The notes beneath the pieces were generated by a model. It worked only from the letters and a program-made list of their open reading frames with translations. It was not told the origin of the DNA and ran no database searches. DNA of 64,000 nt from Meandrina meandrites. Taxonomy: Eukaryota > Cnidaria > Anthozoa > Scleractinia > Meandrinidae. This document shows, piece by piece, positions 1-12,400 of this stretch (the stretch's first letter is position 1; every line of letters starts with the position of its first letter). Both the position numbers and the translations under genes were made by a program. The DNA lies in assembly GCA_963693305.1 (NCBI GenBank), contig OY855908.1, positions 2,587,501-2,651,500 of the forward strand, read 5' to 3'.

Positions 1-28
1 ATTTAGAAGATGAGTACAGTAAGCTTAC

Positions 29-3000
29 CAGCTGACGCTGTCCCAATAATAGCAGATGTGTGTCTGGCACAGGACACCTCCCATACCCCATCTCTATGTC
101 CAACATAGCTTCTTGTTCTGTGACATTCAATACTAGATGCTTGATTAGGAGTCTTGAAACTTGAGACAATCTGAAACATTAAAACAAACTAAATCAAGAA
201 CACTGCTCACCTGTTAATACTCAAATGATTGTGTGCTACCAACAGCTAAACAGGGCTTCTATTCAGGTTGAATTGGAATTTGAAAATGCTGTTTTCTTAC
301 GAGGGAAGAAAACTGGAGTAGAAAAACCATCAGAGTGAGGTGAAAACAAACAAACAAAATCGTCAAACATATTTTTTATGGCACGTGGCTGGAATCAAGT
401 ATAGGCTACATTGTTGGGAGGCGAGCACTCTCGTCACTGCAGCATTCCCACTGCCCATAAGAGACTAAGCTGATGGGCTAGTATAGATTCTCAGTATACT
501 CTCCATGGCCTGACCTGGATATTCAGAGCTCGCCCATTACCTTGCTAGTGGATGCTTTGTAGGTAGTTTTTAGCTTCTGAGACATCAACTGACTTGCAGC
601 TGTAAAGTAACAAATAACAAGCAAATTGATGAATTGAAAACTTTGTCGCATTTCACTAGCAACACAGTTATTGAGCACACATGTTTATTATCAGTACTAC
701 TTAAGGTCAAAAAAAAAAATTCTCAGTACAAAGCAGATTAAGTAACATGTGTCCTTCTTGACCAAGACTTCCCAAACTTTGAGGAACCTAATGTAAGATA
801 CAGAGTACAGATTTTTCTCCTGTTATGTATCGCCCAAGTACGGGGCATACAGGCTATGAACTATCAGTAGAAAGTGAGGATCACAGTCCATATCTCAAAG
901 TGCTGGCCGACAAAATATTTAGTCATCTTATTCCAAAATAGAGGAAAATACATTATTCTTAATCTTTTATCTTCATGTCAATTGGCCCACATTGCCTCGA
1001 TGACATCTGCACAATTCAAAAGAATCTTTAATTTGCTTAAAACGAGGCAATGAGGGCCAGTTAACAAACAGGCAAAAGGTTAATGTATTTTCCACAATTT
1101 TGGAATAAGATGTATTGCATCTCTCAATTTGGAGAAAGGAATAGCTAGTGGGAAGTGGGACGATACTGAAAAATAAAGCCCACAGAATTGATATATTTTT
1201 TATTCAAAAGTGGACAGTCACACATTTGTTAACTTTGTCCATGTCACACATGTGCTACACAGTTTTACCAAATTTGTGTGCAACTGGAGACCATCTGCTG
1301 AATTATTATTTGAGTGTGATAACATGAAGCTTACATGGTTTTTTGCCATATCCAGGTCTAGTAGGACCACCTTCAGCTGATAGTTCACCATCTGTGAGTT
1401 TTTCACCTCCACTCAGAACAAGGTCCAGCTTTTCATTCAATGCTTCAACTCTCTCCTGCACTGCACATGCATACAAGTGAAATTGAAATCAAATAAATTA
1501 TTCTAAATATTAAGACAGACATACCAAACAGAGTCAAAATTGTCAGCTTTCACAAGTTTTCAGAGCCATCAAGGTGCATTTCTCAAGTGAAAATTGATGC
1601 AAAGAGCTATTTTTCACATGAACTTGGATGGTCGAGTCATGTGTCAAAATATCTCTGTACAGGGCCTGAAGTTCAAATCCATGGTCTCAGATGAGCATTG
1701 GGGCATGACACTGAATTTTGATAGGTTTGATAGCTACAGTATCATTATTGTTTTAAAGTTCATTTCCAGTCAGTACTGCACAGTCTCCAGGATTGTTTTT
1801 ATTTTTGTTACACTTCAGTAATAGCATACATGAAGGTTTTAAGTCCGCCATTACGTGCTGTTTCGTTCAGTAATGCTCGCTGAACTACAAGTATTGGTTT
1901 GAAAAAACATTGATGTTCTTCTACTCGTTAATATTGCTTTGCAAGGATACCTGGCATTAATAATGAAGAAAAAAATCTTATTATAAGTTTGTCCCGGAAT
2001 TTTTATTTTGGTTAGTAAACATTCCGTTGTGAGAGGCTCACATAAACACTGCATGTGGAGATTGCGCAGTACAGGCTTGAAATAATATCATAGAAATTAT
2101 TATTGTGCTCTGATTGGTCACTAGGTATTTTTCTATTGTACTGTATGTAGTAATTTGCATATAGGAATTCATAGGTTAGCATTCCATAATAATTGCATAT
2201 TCAGTACCTAATTAACTAAATACTGCTTGGATTGTTGAAAGATATAGTCAATCTAAAAGTTCGTACTAAGTAACTCAGAAATGAGACGAGAGGTGGTAAC
2301 TTACTTTTGAGTGGTACTGTATATAAGCTAGTGATTCACAAACTGACTTCTTGTGTTTTTACAAAACCTGTATGGTTTACTACACCAATAAACCACATCC
2401 AAATATGTGGTCAGGTCTATCACTTAAATAACTCATGATCAGATTTAATGAACTTTCAGTGATAAAATGTTCTAGTCGCTGGACATGATACACAACTTAC
2501 AGTACTGTATAAAATCACGTTACATCAGTTCTGTGCCAACTTTCTTGAATAGAGTTTGAATCTGCTGGTCTCCCATATGGGTTACCAAATCTCCCAAATA
2601 CATGTATGAAAGCCAAAGTGCTTGAAAAACATGTTTTCATGCTTATTTTTGCTCTTTGCGAGGTAAAATGTTGGGATATTTGAAGAGTTTTAGCAGATCA
2701 ATAAGCAGAGCTCTATTTTCTCTCTTCAATTTGGGGGTCAAAAAGATTTTCAATTTTTTAAGTTGGCATCTCTTATGTTTCCACTTTGCCACTTATAGTC
2801 CGATATCTAGAACAAAACATGTGTCCAGTTCGTTACATTCAATTTTGGTGTCTACCTGTAAATCTGTATATCAAGGTCAATCAAATGTAAATTTGGCAGC
2901 AACAAGATTTGCTCATGATATCCACATATTCCAACTCTCCCAGATTATCTGGGAGTCTCCCAGATATATCTAACGAATCTCCCGGTCCCACATACGAGTC

Positions 3001-4018
3001 ACCAAATCTCCTGGATACGAAGGACAATGCTTAAAATATGATTTTTCACTCTTATTTTGGGAGGAAATTTTGACACATTTTTGTAGTGAATCCGCAGAGC
3101 TCAGTTTTGAGGACTGACAAGAGGTATCTTGACACAAAATTGGCAGTCTCCCGGATTTCAATTTTTTTAGGTAGGTATCTCTGGATATCTGAGATTTTGT
3201 ATGGCTGTATGGGCTAGGAAACTGAAGGTAATATTACCGAAATTAACACGAAATTTGTGAAGCACTTTATATGTTCATGTAAATTATTTGTTTTGCCCCC
3301 AAATATTAATTATTCATTACAAAAACAATTCCTTCCTCTAAACTACAGAACAGAACTTGCTGTGTGTTCCTTGGGTAACATCATTAGCTATTCGATGTCA
3401 CTGTATATGCATCAATTCCTCGTTTATATATTAGAGCTCTTTAAGCATACGAATCTTGTTCGACTCAAATTGAACTGAAGCGACAGGTCTCCACAGTCTC
3501 CCTACAAGACAACTTAAATAACATAGCTTTGAGCCATGTTTACTGTAAATATTAAGAAATCGAAATTAAAATAAATCTATGATTGTAAAGAAACCGCACT
3601 TGGCATTTCATTTGCATACTGCACGCTTAATTCAAACTATATGAAAAACAGACGAAATTCAAGTAAAATGCATTCCCAATCGATTGGAGCGAAAATATTG
3701 ATTTTTGGAGGCCAGCTGGAAAATCTACCATTTTTTTTTAGGGGAACTCCGCAATTTTATCACAGGAACTTAAAATACAATATAGGAAAACTTGGTTCAC
3801 TTACAGGCAATGTTCTCGGCGTGTACACACTCAAATTCTCGCTCTATTTGAGCAAAGAGTGTCCAGAGTCTTGAGCGAAGTTCTGGTGGGAGAGTGCTCT
3901 CTTGGTCGAAAGCTTCGTTGCGAATTGCCTCGGAGCCCATTCTATTTGGCGAGCGAGTTCGCCGTATGGACAGTCGTTTGGGCTTAATTTTGATACTCCC
4001 TGCTTGCTGCTTGCTCAT
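29..4018 (-). CDS. WDR37: WDR37 homologue, 5' part (four coding exons; continues beyond left edge)
   Basis: Minus-strand exons at 3805-4018 (ATG at 4018), 1335-1460, 541-599 and 29-170 join in phase through GT-AG introns and give about 180 residues before the window ends. The N-terminus carries the basic SIRRT motif followed by an acidic helix with FAQIEREFE and the downstream ALNEKLD, as in WDR37. The 541-599 exon gives SQKLKTTYKASTSK and the last exon gives SSFKT, then YVGHRDGVWEV, the start of the first WD40 blade, and ends in TASAD. WDR37 is a WD40 scaffold that in vertebrates binds PACS1/PACS2 and affects ER calcium handling. The remaining blades lie outside the window. The first intron (1461-3804) is long and holds diverged repeats. 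The family assignment is confident; exact UTRs are not visible. Confidence 0.9.
924..1112. mobile_element. Foldback MITE in WDR37 intron
   Basis: The two ends are inverted copies: CATCTTATTCCAAAAT near 924 returns as ATTTTGGAATAAGATG at 1097-1112, and inner blocks (GGCCCACATTGCCTCG and CGAGGCAATGAGGGCC) also pair. This is a near-full-length inverted repeat without coding capacity, typical of a miniature non-autonomous DNA transposon. Confidence 0.75.
2559..3190. repeat. Two diverged tandem copies of an intronic repeat
   Basis: Two blocks share the order 'CTCCC..CATA.G.GT.ACCAAATCTCC', then 'GTGCTTGAAAAACATG' or 'ATGCTTAAAATATG', then 'TTATTTT': one begins near 2565, the other near 2975. They lie in WDR37 intron 1 and have no convincing ORF. 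Probably an old local duplication or two copies of an interspersed repeat. Confidence 0.5.
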
Positions 4019-4038
4019 GGCTCGGCAGCAGGTTGGAA

Positions 4039-7000
4039 ATGGTACAAAATAATTCTATTCCTGGCGGCAAAGCTAAAGAAGATGAAAACGGGCAAATTTC
4101 CAAAGATTCAGTAATGGTTTCAAGAAGTGATCCGCTGACCAAAACCACCGCGCGAAAGACGAGCAAGAATATTTTAACCCCCCTGTATGTAACCCCTCTT
4201 CTGTTACCAAATCACTCCCCTCTCACAGCGCTCATTCGGTTTGGTCGGCTTGGTATAAATTGTAGCTAAATAAAAATTAAACATCAGTGAGCCTGGAGAA
4301 AAGCTTATATGACGAAACGAGCTACTGTAGAAGTAAAGTATTCCTAAAACACCACTCTATCTGTGTTGAATGCTATTTGGATGTTGAGGGACGGGGGGCC
4401 TGCCTAACCTGTGATAAGGCGCCTTTTTATTTTTATTTTTTCATCTTTTTTTCCTAGCGAAAATATACGCGGAAGTAGAAGAGAGAAAGCAGGTGTTTCG
4501 CTCGTGGTTAAACGGAAAATATTTGTTTCCACAACTGACGACGTTTTCCTTTTACCTGAAAAAAATGCTTTTTTTAATTTATGATATAAAATAATGACTA
4601 AAAATATATAACTTAAAAGGGCATTATGTGCAGCATAGGGTGCAGCCCTTGCTGCCGGTGTCCATTAAGCGACTTATTTCCCTTTTGCGAATACAATTTG
4701 TAAAAAGCCTGCATTGTGTTGGCTGATCTGTCAGCGGTAGACAGTTTCCCCCATGGTTTGGGTCCTACATAACGCAGAGAATGCTTCCCATAAGTAACAG
4801 TGTGGTATCTAGGAATAGAAAAATCTGAATGTTTCAGAAAAGACCAAAAAGTGGTCATTTATAATAACAGAGCTATGAATTTCCACCAGTTCTGCAGGAG
4901 GCCATTCCGGGCTTTTGACGGACAACGGAGCCTGACAAAGCAACAACGATTTGCATCACAATCACCGACTGTAAACAAGCTGTCAATGAACTAAAATCCG
5001 CTAATAGTATCACTCAGTGAAGTAGATAAACAAGCTGCAAATGCTGTCCTGTCCCTCTACAAGCGACCGTCGGATTGTGCAAAACTGCTTTAACACGCTT
5101 ATTCGATGAAGGAATTACACTACTAGTGTGTTAAGGTTGATCAACGATATTCTGTGGCATGCTTTTGCTTCGTGTTTAACTTCTCAAAAAGACATAATTA
5201 CAACATACAAAAGGTCCTGAAGGTATCAACACTTTGTTTCAGTCATGTGTCGTTGGGGATGTCGCGAAAATAACATGGTATGTATGCAATCAGCAAAGTT
5301 TTGAATGTCTCAATACCGTATGCCTACCTCTAGGAAGCAAATTTTGTTACTGTATATTCATATTAACCAGGCTTGTGGCAGACCGAGGTGGCAGATAACC
5401 TTTTTTACGCAATTTGCAAAATGTATATAGCCTGCAGATAACTTGAACTGCGTCCTAAGAATCTGTAACGATTTTTGCTGCCGGCCGGGGATGGCTGCAG
5501 ATTGTTCTTCAACTATCAGAGCGCGCGTGTCCACTTTACCCCACTTCAATTTATTCATCTACGCGTGAGATTTCTGATGAGCAGTGTATCGTGGAAAAAA
5601 GGTATACTGCCTACTCTGATGCGGTATTAAAAGCGACTGGAGTTCCGCTGAAATTGCTTCCAAAGCAAAGCAAGATGTATGTATGCGCGAACATTTTTTT
5701 AAGTTTCACTTACTAACGTCTGATTTTCTCGATTTATTCCAGATATTCAAATGCAAATTCTGCGGTACAAACTACTGCAAAGCATGTGGCAGGGGTGATT
5801 TTCATGGAGTAATGACAGATTCCGCAGTGTGCCGAGTCTGTTTCCAGGTAAATGCAAGAGTCCTAGTTGCTACTATAGTCGCTCTTCAATTTAGCTCACT
5901 GCCAGTAATAAGGCATCTGCAAATTTGACCATGCATCTTTCTAAAGAAAAACGCTCAGTGATGTGCAAAAAATTTACACTCAATCTTCGAGGCCTTGGAG
6001 AAGCAAAACAAATGTTGCGTTTAATGATGCAATCATGATGAAAAGGACGCGATATGCATGAGAATCAGCGCTAATCAGTTTGAAAGCGTCAGAAAAGTAA
6101 AACGGAAGCTACACAACGTGTTTGATTTTCTGCGACAGTAGAATGTCAAAAAAGTGCACCAGTTTCCGCCATTTCCAAATTTGCATTTAAAAATCAACGG
6201 AGCAGGAGATATACTAAGAGAAACACAAATTTGAAAAGCTTTTCAATGTTTAGATTATGCAAAAAACCAATATCGGCTTGTTTCAATAAAATGACAGTTC
6301 GTTGGCACTACACGTGGACACTTGAATTAAGTTTGAAATTACTTGACTAAAGTTCATTTACTTTGCATAAGTTAAGGCTATGCTCAGATCACCTAATGTA
6401 ACCATTCGCAAAATAGCTCTTTTGAGCCTAATCCTGGGCTAATTACTCCTATTCTTCGAGTTAATCTTTTAATTAGCAGAAATCCTTAGCAGAAATCCAG
6501 ACGGTCTCAAACATAATCAGATTTTTTCTTTGTCCTACGCTCGCGACATTTTGAATATTTCATCTTTCACATTTCACAACCTAGCTTAAAAAAATTACCA
6601 TCTTTAATTCGTTATTTATCACCATACAGGATGCTATCGACACTGCCAATCCTAGCAGTATGCGGGACGCGTAACCCATATGAACCTAGTAGTCCTAGTA
6701 AATGGCCTAGCTCACCATGAGTTCTCGTAGCTCAGTGGTCATGGGTTCGATTTCCATCGGGTACTATTCACATGTCCCGCGCTCGCGACATGTGAATATT
6801 TCATCTTTCATATTGGAGGTTCTATTGAAGATGGCATGGAAACATTTTCTCTAAATTCGCCGAAGCAGCATCCTTATATTATACATGATTTAAATGGATG
6901 TATAAATAAGCAACTGCACATACAGTGGCAGGCAAGAGAAAGCCTGTACGTCCAAGTGCAGTTTGAAGGTTTATTGAAGCATTCACGATTCCTGCGCCGG

Positions 7001-7837
7001 CCCAAATTGTTAAACGTACTGTATAGGATTAAGCTAATCCCAGATTTTAGTTAGCACTTGAAGTTAGCCAGGTTATAAAGCTTGTAAATACATGTAATGG
7101 CTTTGGTGAAACACTATGTACCTAGCTCATCGTTATGCTGATAATTATCAAACCGCAACGGCGGACATGTACAGGAATATTATTCAGGGGGTGCAATCGA
7201 TGAGGGTGGGGAGGGAGGGGAACGGGGGTGGGAAGAGGCTAGTGGGAGAGGCCGGGAAGCTCGTAAGGAATAACCTGCGAGTATCCGTCTCCGTGGGAAA
7301 GGAAGGAGAACTTGCCCGCAGGGTAGTAAAGAAAAAGGGGCGAGGAAGAAGGGTTCGAGGTAATACGCTTCTTGGCGTTTTTATATACGCAAAACCCGCG
7401 TGCCCATTCTCTCTTTTTCGCTTACTTTGACCGTAATCTAGAAATCATTTTAATGAAAATGCGCGGGAAAAAATGTGCGACTTCTACTTCAAGCCAGTCT
7501 GATTCGTACCTAACTCTGTTCCTACAAAACCAGGGAAAGCTTTACTCAGTTAAAAACTGTTATATGAGCATAGAACCAAACGAAATGCCGTACGCCCTGC
7601 AGTATTGCGCTTACAAGTTCTCCAAATGAAAGCGCGAGTTCGAAATTCGGATACTATACTCCGACCGAAAGGCGTCATGGGGCTTTTGTTGAACATCTTG
7701 CTTACCTCCATTTGTTTTCATTATTTGTATTTTAGCCGAAATGCCAAGGTGAAAGGATTGGACAAGCACCCGAGAAATCAACAAAGAAAGGAGCAGTAAA
7801 CAAGAAACCAGTGAAAACAAATTCCTCAAAGAAATAA
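4039..7837 (+). CDS. Small cysteine-rich zinc-binding-like protein, uncharacterised
   Basis: Two exons are well supported and in phase: 5743-5847, encoding FKCKFCGTNYCKACGRGDF and then VCRVCFQ, and 7736-7837, encoding PKCQGERIGQ and a Lys-rich tail ending in TAA at 7835-7837. They create paired Cys-x2-Cys knuckles (KCKFC, YCKAC, VCRVC, KC), as in a small treble-clef or zinc-ribbon-like fold. An upstream coding exon probably ends at 5680 (…LPKQSKMY, donor GTATGC), with an acceptor near 5501 or 5520. A possible first exon is 4039-4110 (MVQNNSIPGG…, donor at 4111), only about 20 bp from the WDR37 start codon, so the two genes would be divergent with overlapping leaders. I do not recognise the family. 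The first exon is tentative; the two C-terminal exons are more secure. Confidence 0.55.
4640..4860 (-). pseudogene. Remnant of non-LTR retrotransposon reverse transcriptase C-terminus
   Basis: The minus-strand peptide contains FSIPRYHTVTYGKHSLRYVG and then PKPWGKLS, a layout typical of the extreme C-terminus of LINE (L2/CR1/RTE-like) ORF2 proteins in cnidarians. It is isolated, short and 5' truncated, so it is a dead fragment. It lies in the presumed first intron of the cysteine-rich gene. Confidence 0.6.
5848..7735 (+). other. Intron of the cysteine-rich gene; SINE fragments, otherwise nothing recognised
   Basis: This is the intron between the two secure exons. Apart from the tRNA-like SINE pieces at 6490-6830 it holds a G/A-rich stretch (7195-7365) that opens a short ORF of no recognisable family. 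Confidence 0.5.
6490..6830 (+). mobile_element. tRNA-derived SINE fragments (two copies)
   Basis: At 6721-6765 there is a tRNA-like head with an A box (GTAGCTCAGTGGT) and a B box (GGTTCGATTTCC) placed too close for a real tRNA. It is followed by a tail shared with 6520-6590 and 10860-10920 (TTTGTCC.ACGCTCG then TTTCATCTTTCA). These are copies of one SINE family, not functional tRNA genes. Confidence 0.65.
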
Positions 7838-8639
7838 CAACAAAACAGAGTAGAAAACGCCGGAAAGACTGCGTTGCGATGAGAGCCTATTTAAACTCTT
7901 CAGTAAACAACGAGCAGTCATTTTCTTCTTAATCCGTGAAGCATGAAGCCAAAAATTAGCTCAAGTTAAAACGACGACCGTGGAAAAAGTTTCAGCGGCC
8001 ATTTTTTCCCTCGCGCCTTTTTCGCTTCATGCTTGACCTGCTCTGGGTCTAACACTTCAGATTTACGTCAGGAAAATGTGGTTGCCTCTGTAACTTGTTA
8101 GAGCTGATCAGTTTCTCTTTTCTCATAACCTACGTACCTGACTAGCTGCTGATCAACGAGCGCTGGTCAATCAGAAATAGGGATACAGTGGGCACTGTGG
8201 TCGGTCGATGTCTTTTTCGTTGCCATGATAATGGTGGAAGGGACATTTAGTGGTGGGTTAAGTATTGTAATGTCATTAGAGTAAGTAAGCGCAGTATACT
8301 ATCGTAATTTGTGTAAGTATTATAATTATTGTATTGTAGTGGTGTAATATCCGCAATTTAAAAAAAAAAGACATTTTGCTGGGACAGCTACATGGGCCGT
8401 GCAAAATCGCCTTCACACATGCAGTGGCAAATCCCAGCTACATTTTCTTGTTTGTGTAAAATGTGATTTTGTCAGCGACATGTCCTTTCGTACCTGCGCT
8501 ATCAGAATAAATAAGGACCACCAGTGTTTCAAGCAATTCGTTACACTGGCTGCGTTAGTGCACACTGAAGTTGCCAACCTCGTTCGAAAGATGTTGTTAA
8601 GTTTCAATGAGGCTTCATATTTGTTGCAAACATTCTAAG

Positions 8640-8818
8640 GGTGCTTTCCATTGTCTGAACTTGCCGGCCAGACCGGTATTATCGTGAACAGAATTTCATT
8701 GTTAGTCAGATTTGTCCTGTCAAATCAGTCAATACATAAATATTATACATTGTTATGGTGGATTCACATTCAAAACCATCGGACCGGCCGGTCAGTTCTG
8801 ACAAATGGAAAGTGCTCT
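8640..8818. mobile_element. MITE with ~35 bp inverted ends (family also at 31347)
   Basis: The left end GTGCTTTCCATTGTCTGAAC…GCCGGCCAGACCGGT is mirrored by the right end ACCGGCCGGTCAG…CAAATGGAAAGTGCTC. The internal block TTAGTCAGATTTGTCCTGTC and the following ATAAATATT are shared with the element at 31347-31558. It has no coding capacity. Confidence 0.75.
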
Positions 8819-9454
8819 AAGAAAACCCCTGTTCTAGGACACAAAACACACGTTGAAGAGGTTACACAGACCGTAAATTTATTTTTCAGCTGATCAAACA
8901 ACTTGCACTCACAGAGGCGATAACTTATACATTACGGCCAACTCATTTTCCTGGGTTTGAATCTTTTTCTAGCAACAATAACATCACAAAAACGTTCAAG
9001 TTATCGGTGTCGATTCTTCATTATTCGCTCCAGTTCTTGCAATTGAACTGAGCGAACGATTTGGAAATGGACAAATTTTTCATTACCAACATGTTAAACG
9101 AGAAGGAACGAGGTACGAAATTTTGGGAAAGTGAAGGCTATGTCCGTTTTACAACGTTTTTTTTTTTCAATATCGTCCCTTGCACAAGTCACTGCTACTC
9201 CAGAAACTCGAAACATTTTGCGCCACCATGCACCCGACAGAAAACAGTTATTTCTAAATCTGCGTTTTCAAACTGAAGATGCACAATTTTTTCGCCAGCC
9301 CAAGCAGTATTACGAGGAAATATTGGAAAAAGATCCGTCTACATTTGAGCAAATGATGAAAATCCCGTTCATATTGTCCAAAGGCTGGCTGAATTGTAAA
9401 CCACTTTTGTTCCTCGCTCGTGTCCCGTGAAGACGCCTGCCATGACGCCATGGT

Positions 9455-9460
9455 TTTATT
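9455..9460 (-). terminator. Poly(A) signal AATAAA of ATXN7L3
   Basis: A minus-strand AATAAA lies about 32 bp downstream of the TGA stop of the last ATXN7L3 exon. This spacing is short but acceptable for a cleavage/polyadenylation signal and supports the choice of final exon. Confidence 0.5.
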
Positions 9461-9491
9461 CAACTGAAAAACATCCATGAAATTCTTTTGC

Positions 9492-12400
9492 TCATCTTGG
9501 ACGCCTCTTGTGTTTCGCCTTTTTCTTTCTTTTCTTTTTCACAAGTGGCACGCTTCCAAATGCTAAAAAAGAAAAAGAAGAAATGTCTTAAATTATGAAA
9601 AAATAGACATTGTTGATAAAGATTGCTTCTGAAACTTGGTTGTTTAAAAAAAAAGCCAATAATATAGACTAGTCTGTCCTCATCATAACTCAACGAAGAA
9701 ACCTTGAAGAACTTAACTTAATTTTCTGTCATTTATAATTTGTCAACCCGAACCAACCAAGGGCTGACAATCACAACGAGGTCCACTAAAGCCACCCGGG
9801 TTTAACTTGATCCCGGGGGGGGGACACTTCCTATAAATGGGCTAATGGGGATGTGCCGTTGGATGGGGTCGCATTTTGACGACAGGACTGACTATAATGG
9901 GGTCGCTTTTTCAAGCATTTTTTATAGGGTGACTAGAATGGGGTCACACTTTTGCAGGATTTTGAGAGTAAGAAAAATCTGGCAAGTTGTGATTTATAAA
10001 CGGAAAGATTCGCTGAAAAAAATGTTACCATATTCATTGCTGTTATTTGACAAACGGCTCCCATTAAGTGACTAAGGTGGGGTCGTGAAAATTACATTTA
10101 CCCAAAAGTGACTAAGATGGGGTCTATAATTAGCCATAGAATATGACTATAATGGGGTAGGGGTTCTGAGAGACCAGCGGCACATACCCAACAAAGATTG
10201 GTCCAAGTACCCCCCTCCCCCCCCCCCCCCGGGAACTTGATGTAGTTTTTAATAATCTTAAGTGTTCTCTGGCCATACCAGTTCCTTTACATGGATCTTA
10301 CCGGCTGGCGAGTTGTCGTCTCCAGTTGATACATTGGATTCTTCTTCCCATGATAGCCTGCAAAAAAAGAAAAAAAAAATACTCGGTTTTTGTTTGTTTG
10401 ATACAAAAAGGAACACCGAAAAACAACCGGATGTAGAAGGGCCCACTTTTTGTCCATTCTGTCACTGGTAATATTTCCCCAGGAAAACGATTGCTCCGAC
10501 ACTGAACAGAGCGCCACCCAAGTGTAAAGCAAAGACCCTTGTTTTATTTTCATACATCTCCGAAGAAACCTACAGTTGTTGAAGTAACAAAGTAATGTCT
10601 GTCTGTGAACCATGACGGCCCATGCAGCTCCAACAACTTACCAGAACCTATATTCCTGAGGGAGAGAAAGTACTTGTGAGAGAAGAGCACTTCGACCCAA
10701 GCCTATTATGCATGCCACTTTATGAAAGATGAAATATTCATCATGTCATATGCCAGAGAAAATAATCAGTCCCCGACGCATGACCTCCCAAACACTGGGC
10801 GGTGTAGAGCGCCAACCCATTTTTTCGGGTTGTCATGGGTTCGATTCCCGTCGAGGTTTCAGATTTTTTCTTTGTCCCACGCTCGTGAAATGATCACTGT
10901 TTCATCTTTCATATTTCACTACTAAGCTTAAGCACTCTGGTAAATTAACAACCAGAGACTGTATATTTTCTGATAAAAGTTGTAATAAATTTCTTACCTG
11001 TTGAGAGTGTCCCTCAAGGCTTGTCCATCACCATCTTCATAGCTATCAACATCTGAAGATAAAGAGTTCCTTAATTAAGTACAATTCGCTTTGTGGGACA
11101 TCATCGTGACACTTTGGTCTTCTCTTCCCCCGAAACACGTGATGTGACAGTGCGTGATTCGGGGGACAAGTGAGTTCAAAGTACGGAACTTGATATAGTG
11201 TACGGGTTATTGGGCAATCTATTTGCGTTGGCTCTTTAGCTGGCTTCATTTCGATTTGCTACACCGTGCTGATGAGTTCCAATAAGAACGAAACAGCTGT
11301 CCACGATTGCAATCCTGCTATATCGGTTCTAGTCGTGTTGGTGTCTCACAAAGTTTACTTTTTATGTAGTACGATCAGCCTTGCAGTATTGTTTGTCACT
11401 TGATCAAGTGACTTGCCTAGCGTAATTACGGGACTTAGCGTACATGACTATGACATGAATTATGCGACTTGCTTTGTGCGACTATGACATAAACTAAATG
11501 ACTTGGTTAGCATGACTATGGCATGAATTATGTAACTTGGTTTGCGTGACTACGGCATGAATTGCGTGACTTGGTTTGCGTGACTATGGCATGAATTTCA
11601 TGACTTTGTTCGCATGACTATGACATGAATTGCATGACTTGGTTTGCGCGACTATGACATGAACTAAATGAATTGGTTTACATGACTATGGCATGAATTT
11701 CATGACTTTGTTTGCATGACTATGACATGAATTGCATGACTTGGTTTGCGTGACTATGACATGAATTTCATGACTTTGTTTGCATGACTATGACATGAAT
11801 TGCATGACTTGGTTTGCACGACTATGACATGAACTAAAGGAATTGGTTTGCATGACTATGGCATGAGTTTCATGACTTTGTTTGCATGACTATGACATGA
11901 ATTGCGTGACTTGGTTTGCGTGACTATGACACAAATTGCGTGATTTGGGTTTGCGTGACTACGGAATGAATTGCATGACTTGGTTTGTGTGACTTGTCCA
12001 CGCACTTGCATGCCTTGATTTTGTTTCCATAGCAGCAGCAAATACTTTCAACATAGCTTTGTGACAGAAACTACAGTACTACACAACCTACATGTATCAG
12101 TCCAAATAAGCCCCCTCCCCCACCCCCCGAAAGAGGAGTTCATGTTCAGTACTTACCAATTACATCATCAGGTTCCAAAGAACTTCTAAAAAAAATCATA
12201 AAAATTAAATATTTTTTTAAGTGCAGTTGACAGAAATATATGACAACACAGTCTTAAAACGATCATTTTACAGAGTGTGAATAAATTCACATATTACCCA
12301 TCAGGTCGTAGCCTCCCTGCAGGCGGTTCCACTTCTGCATAACCTGACATAAAATAAATAAATAAATAAATAAATAAATAAAACCTTCAAAATGAACTAT

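Noticed and set aside
6721..6765. Possible tRNA gene
   Set aside because: A and B boxes are present but there is no room for an anticodon arm and no acceptor stem; the tail matches other SINE copies.
10258..10301. Read-through end of ATXN7L3 with stop at 10258-10260
   Set aside because: A strong donor (GCCG|GTAAGAT) at 10301 and an excellent acceptor before 9562 give a Lys-rich C-terminus like that of human ATXN7L3; the read-through form may exist as a minor isoform.
11395..12015. CRISPR-like array
   Set aside because: There are no unique spacers of constant length; it is a simple tandem minisatellite in an intron of a eukaryotic gene.
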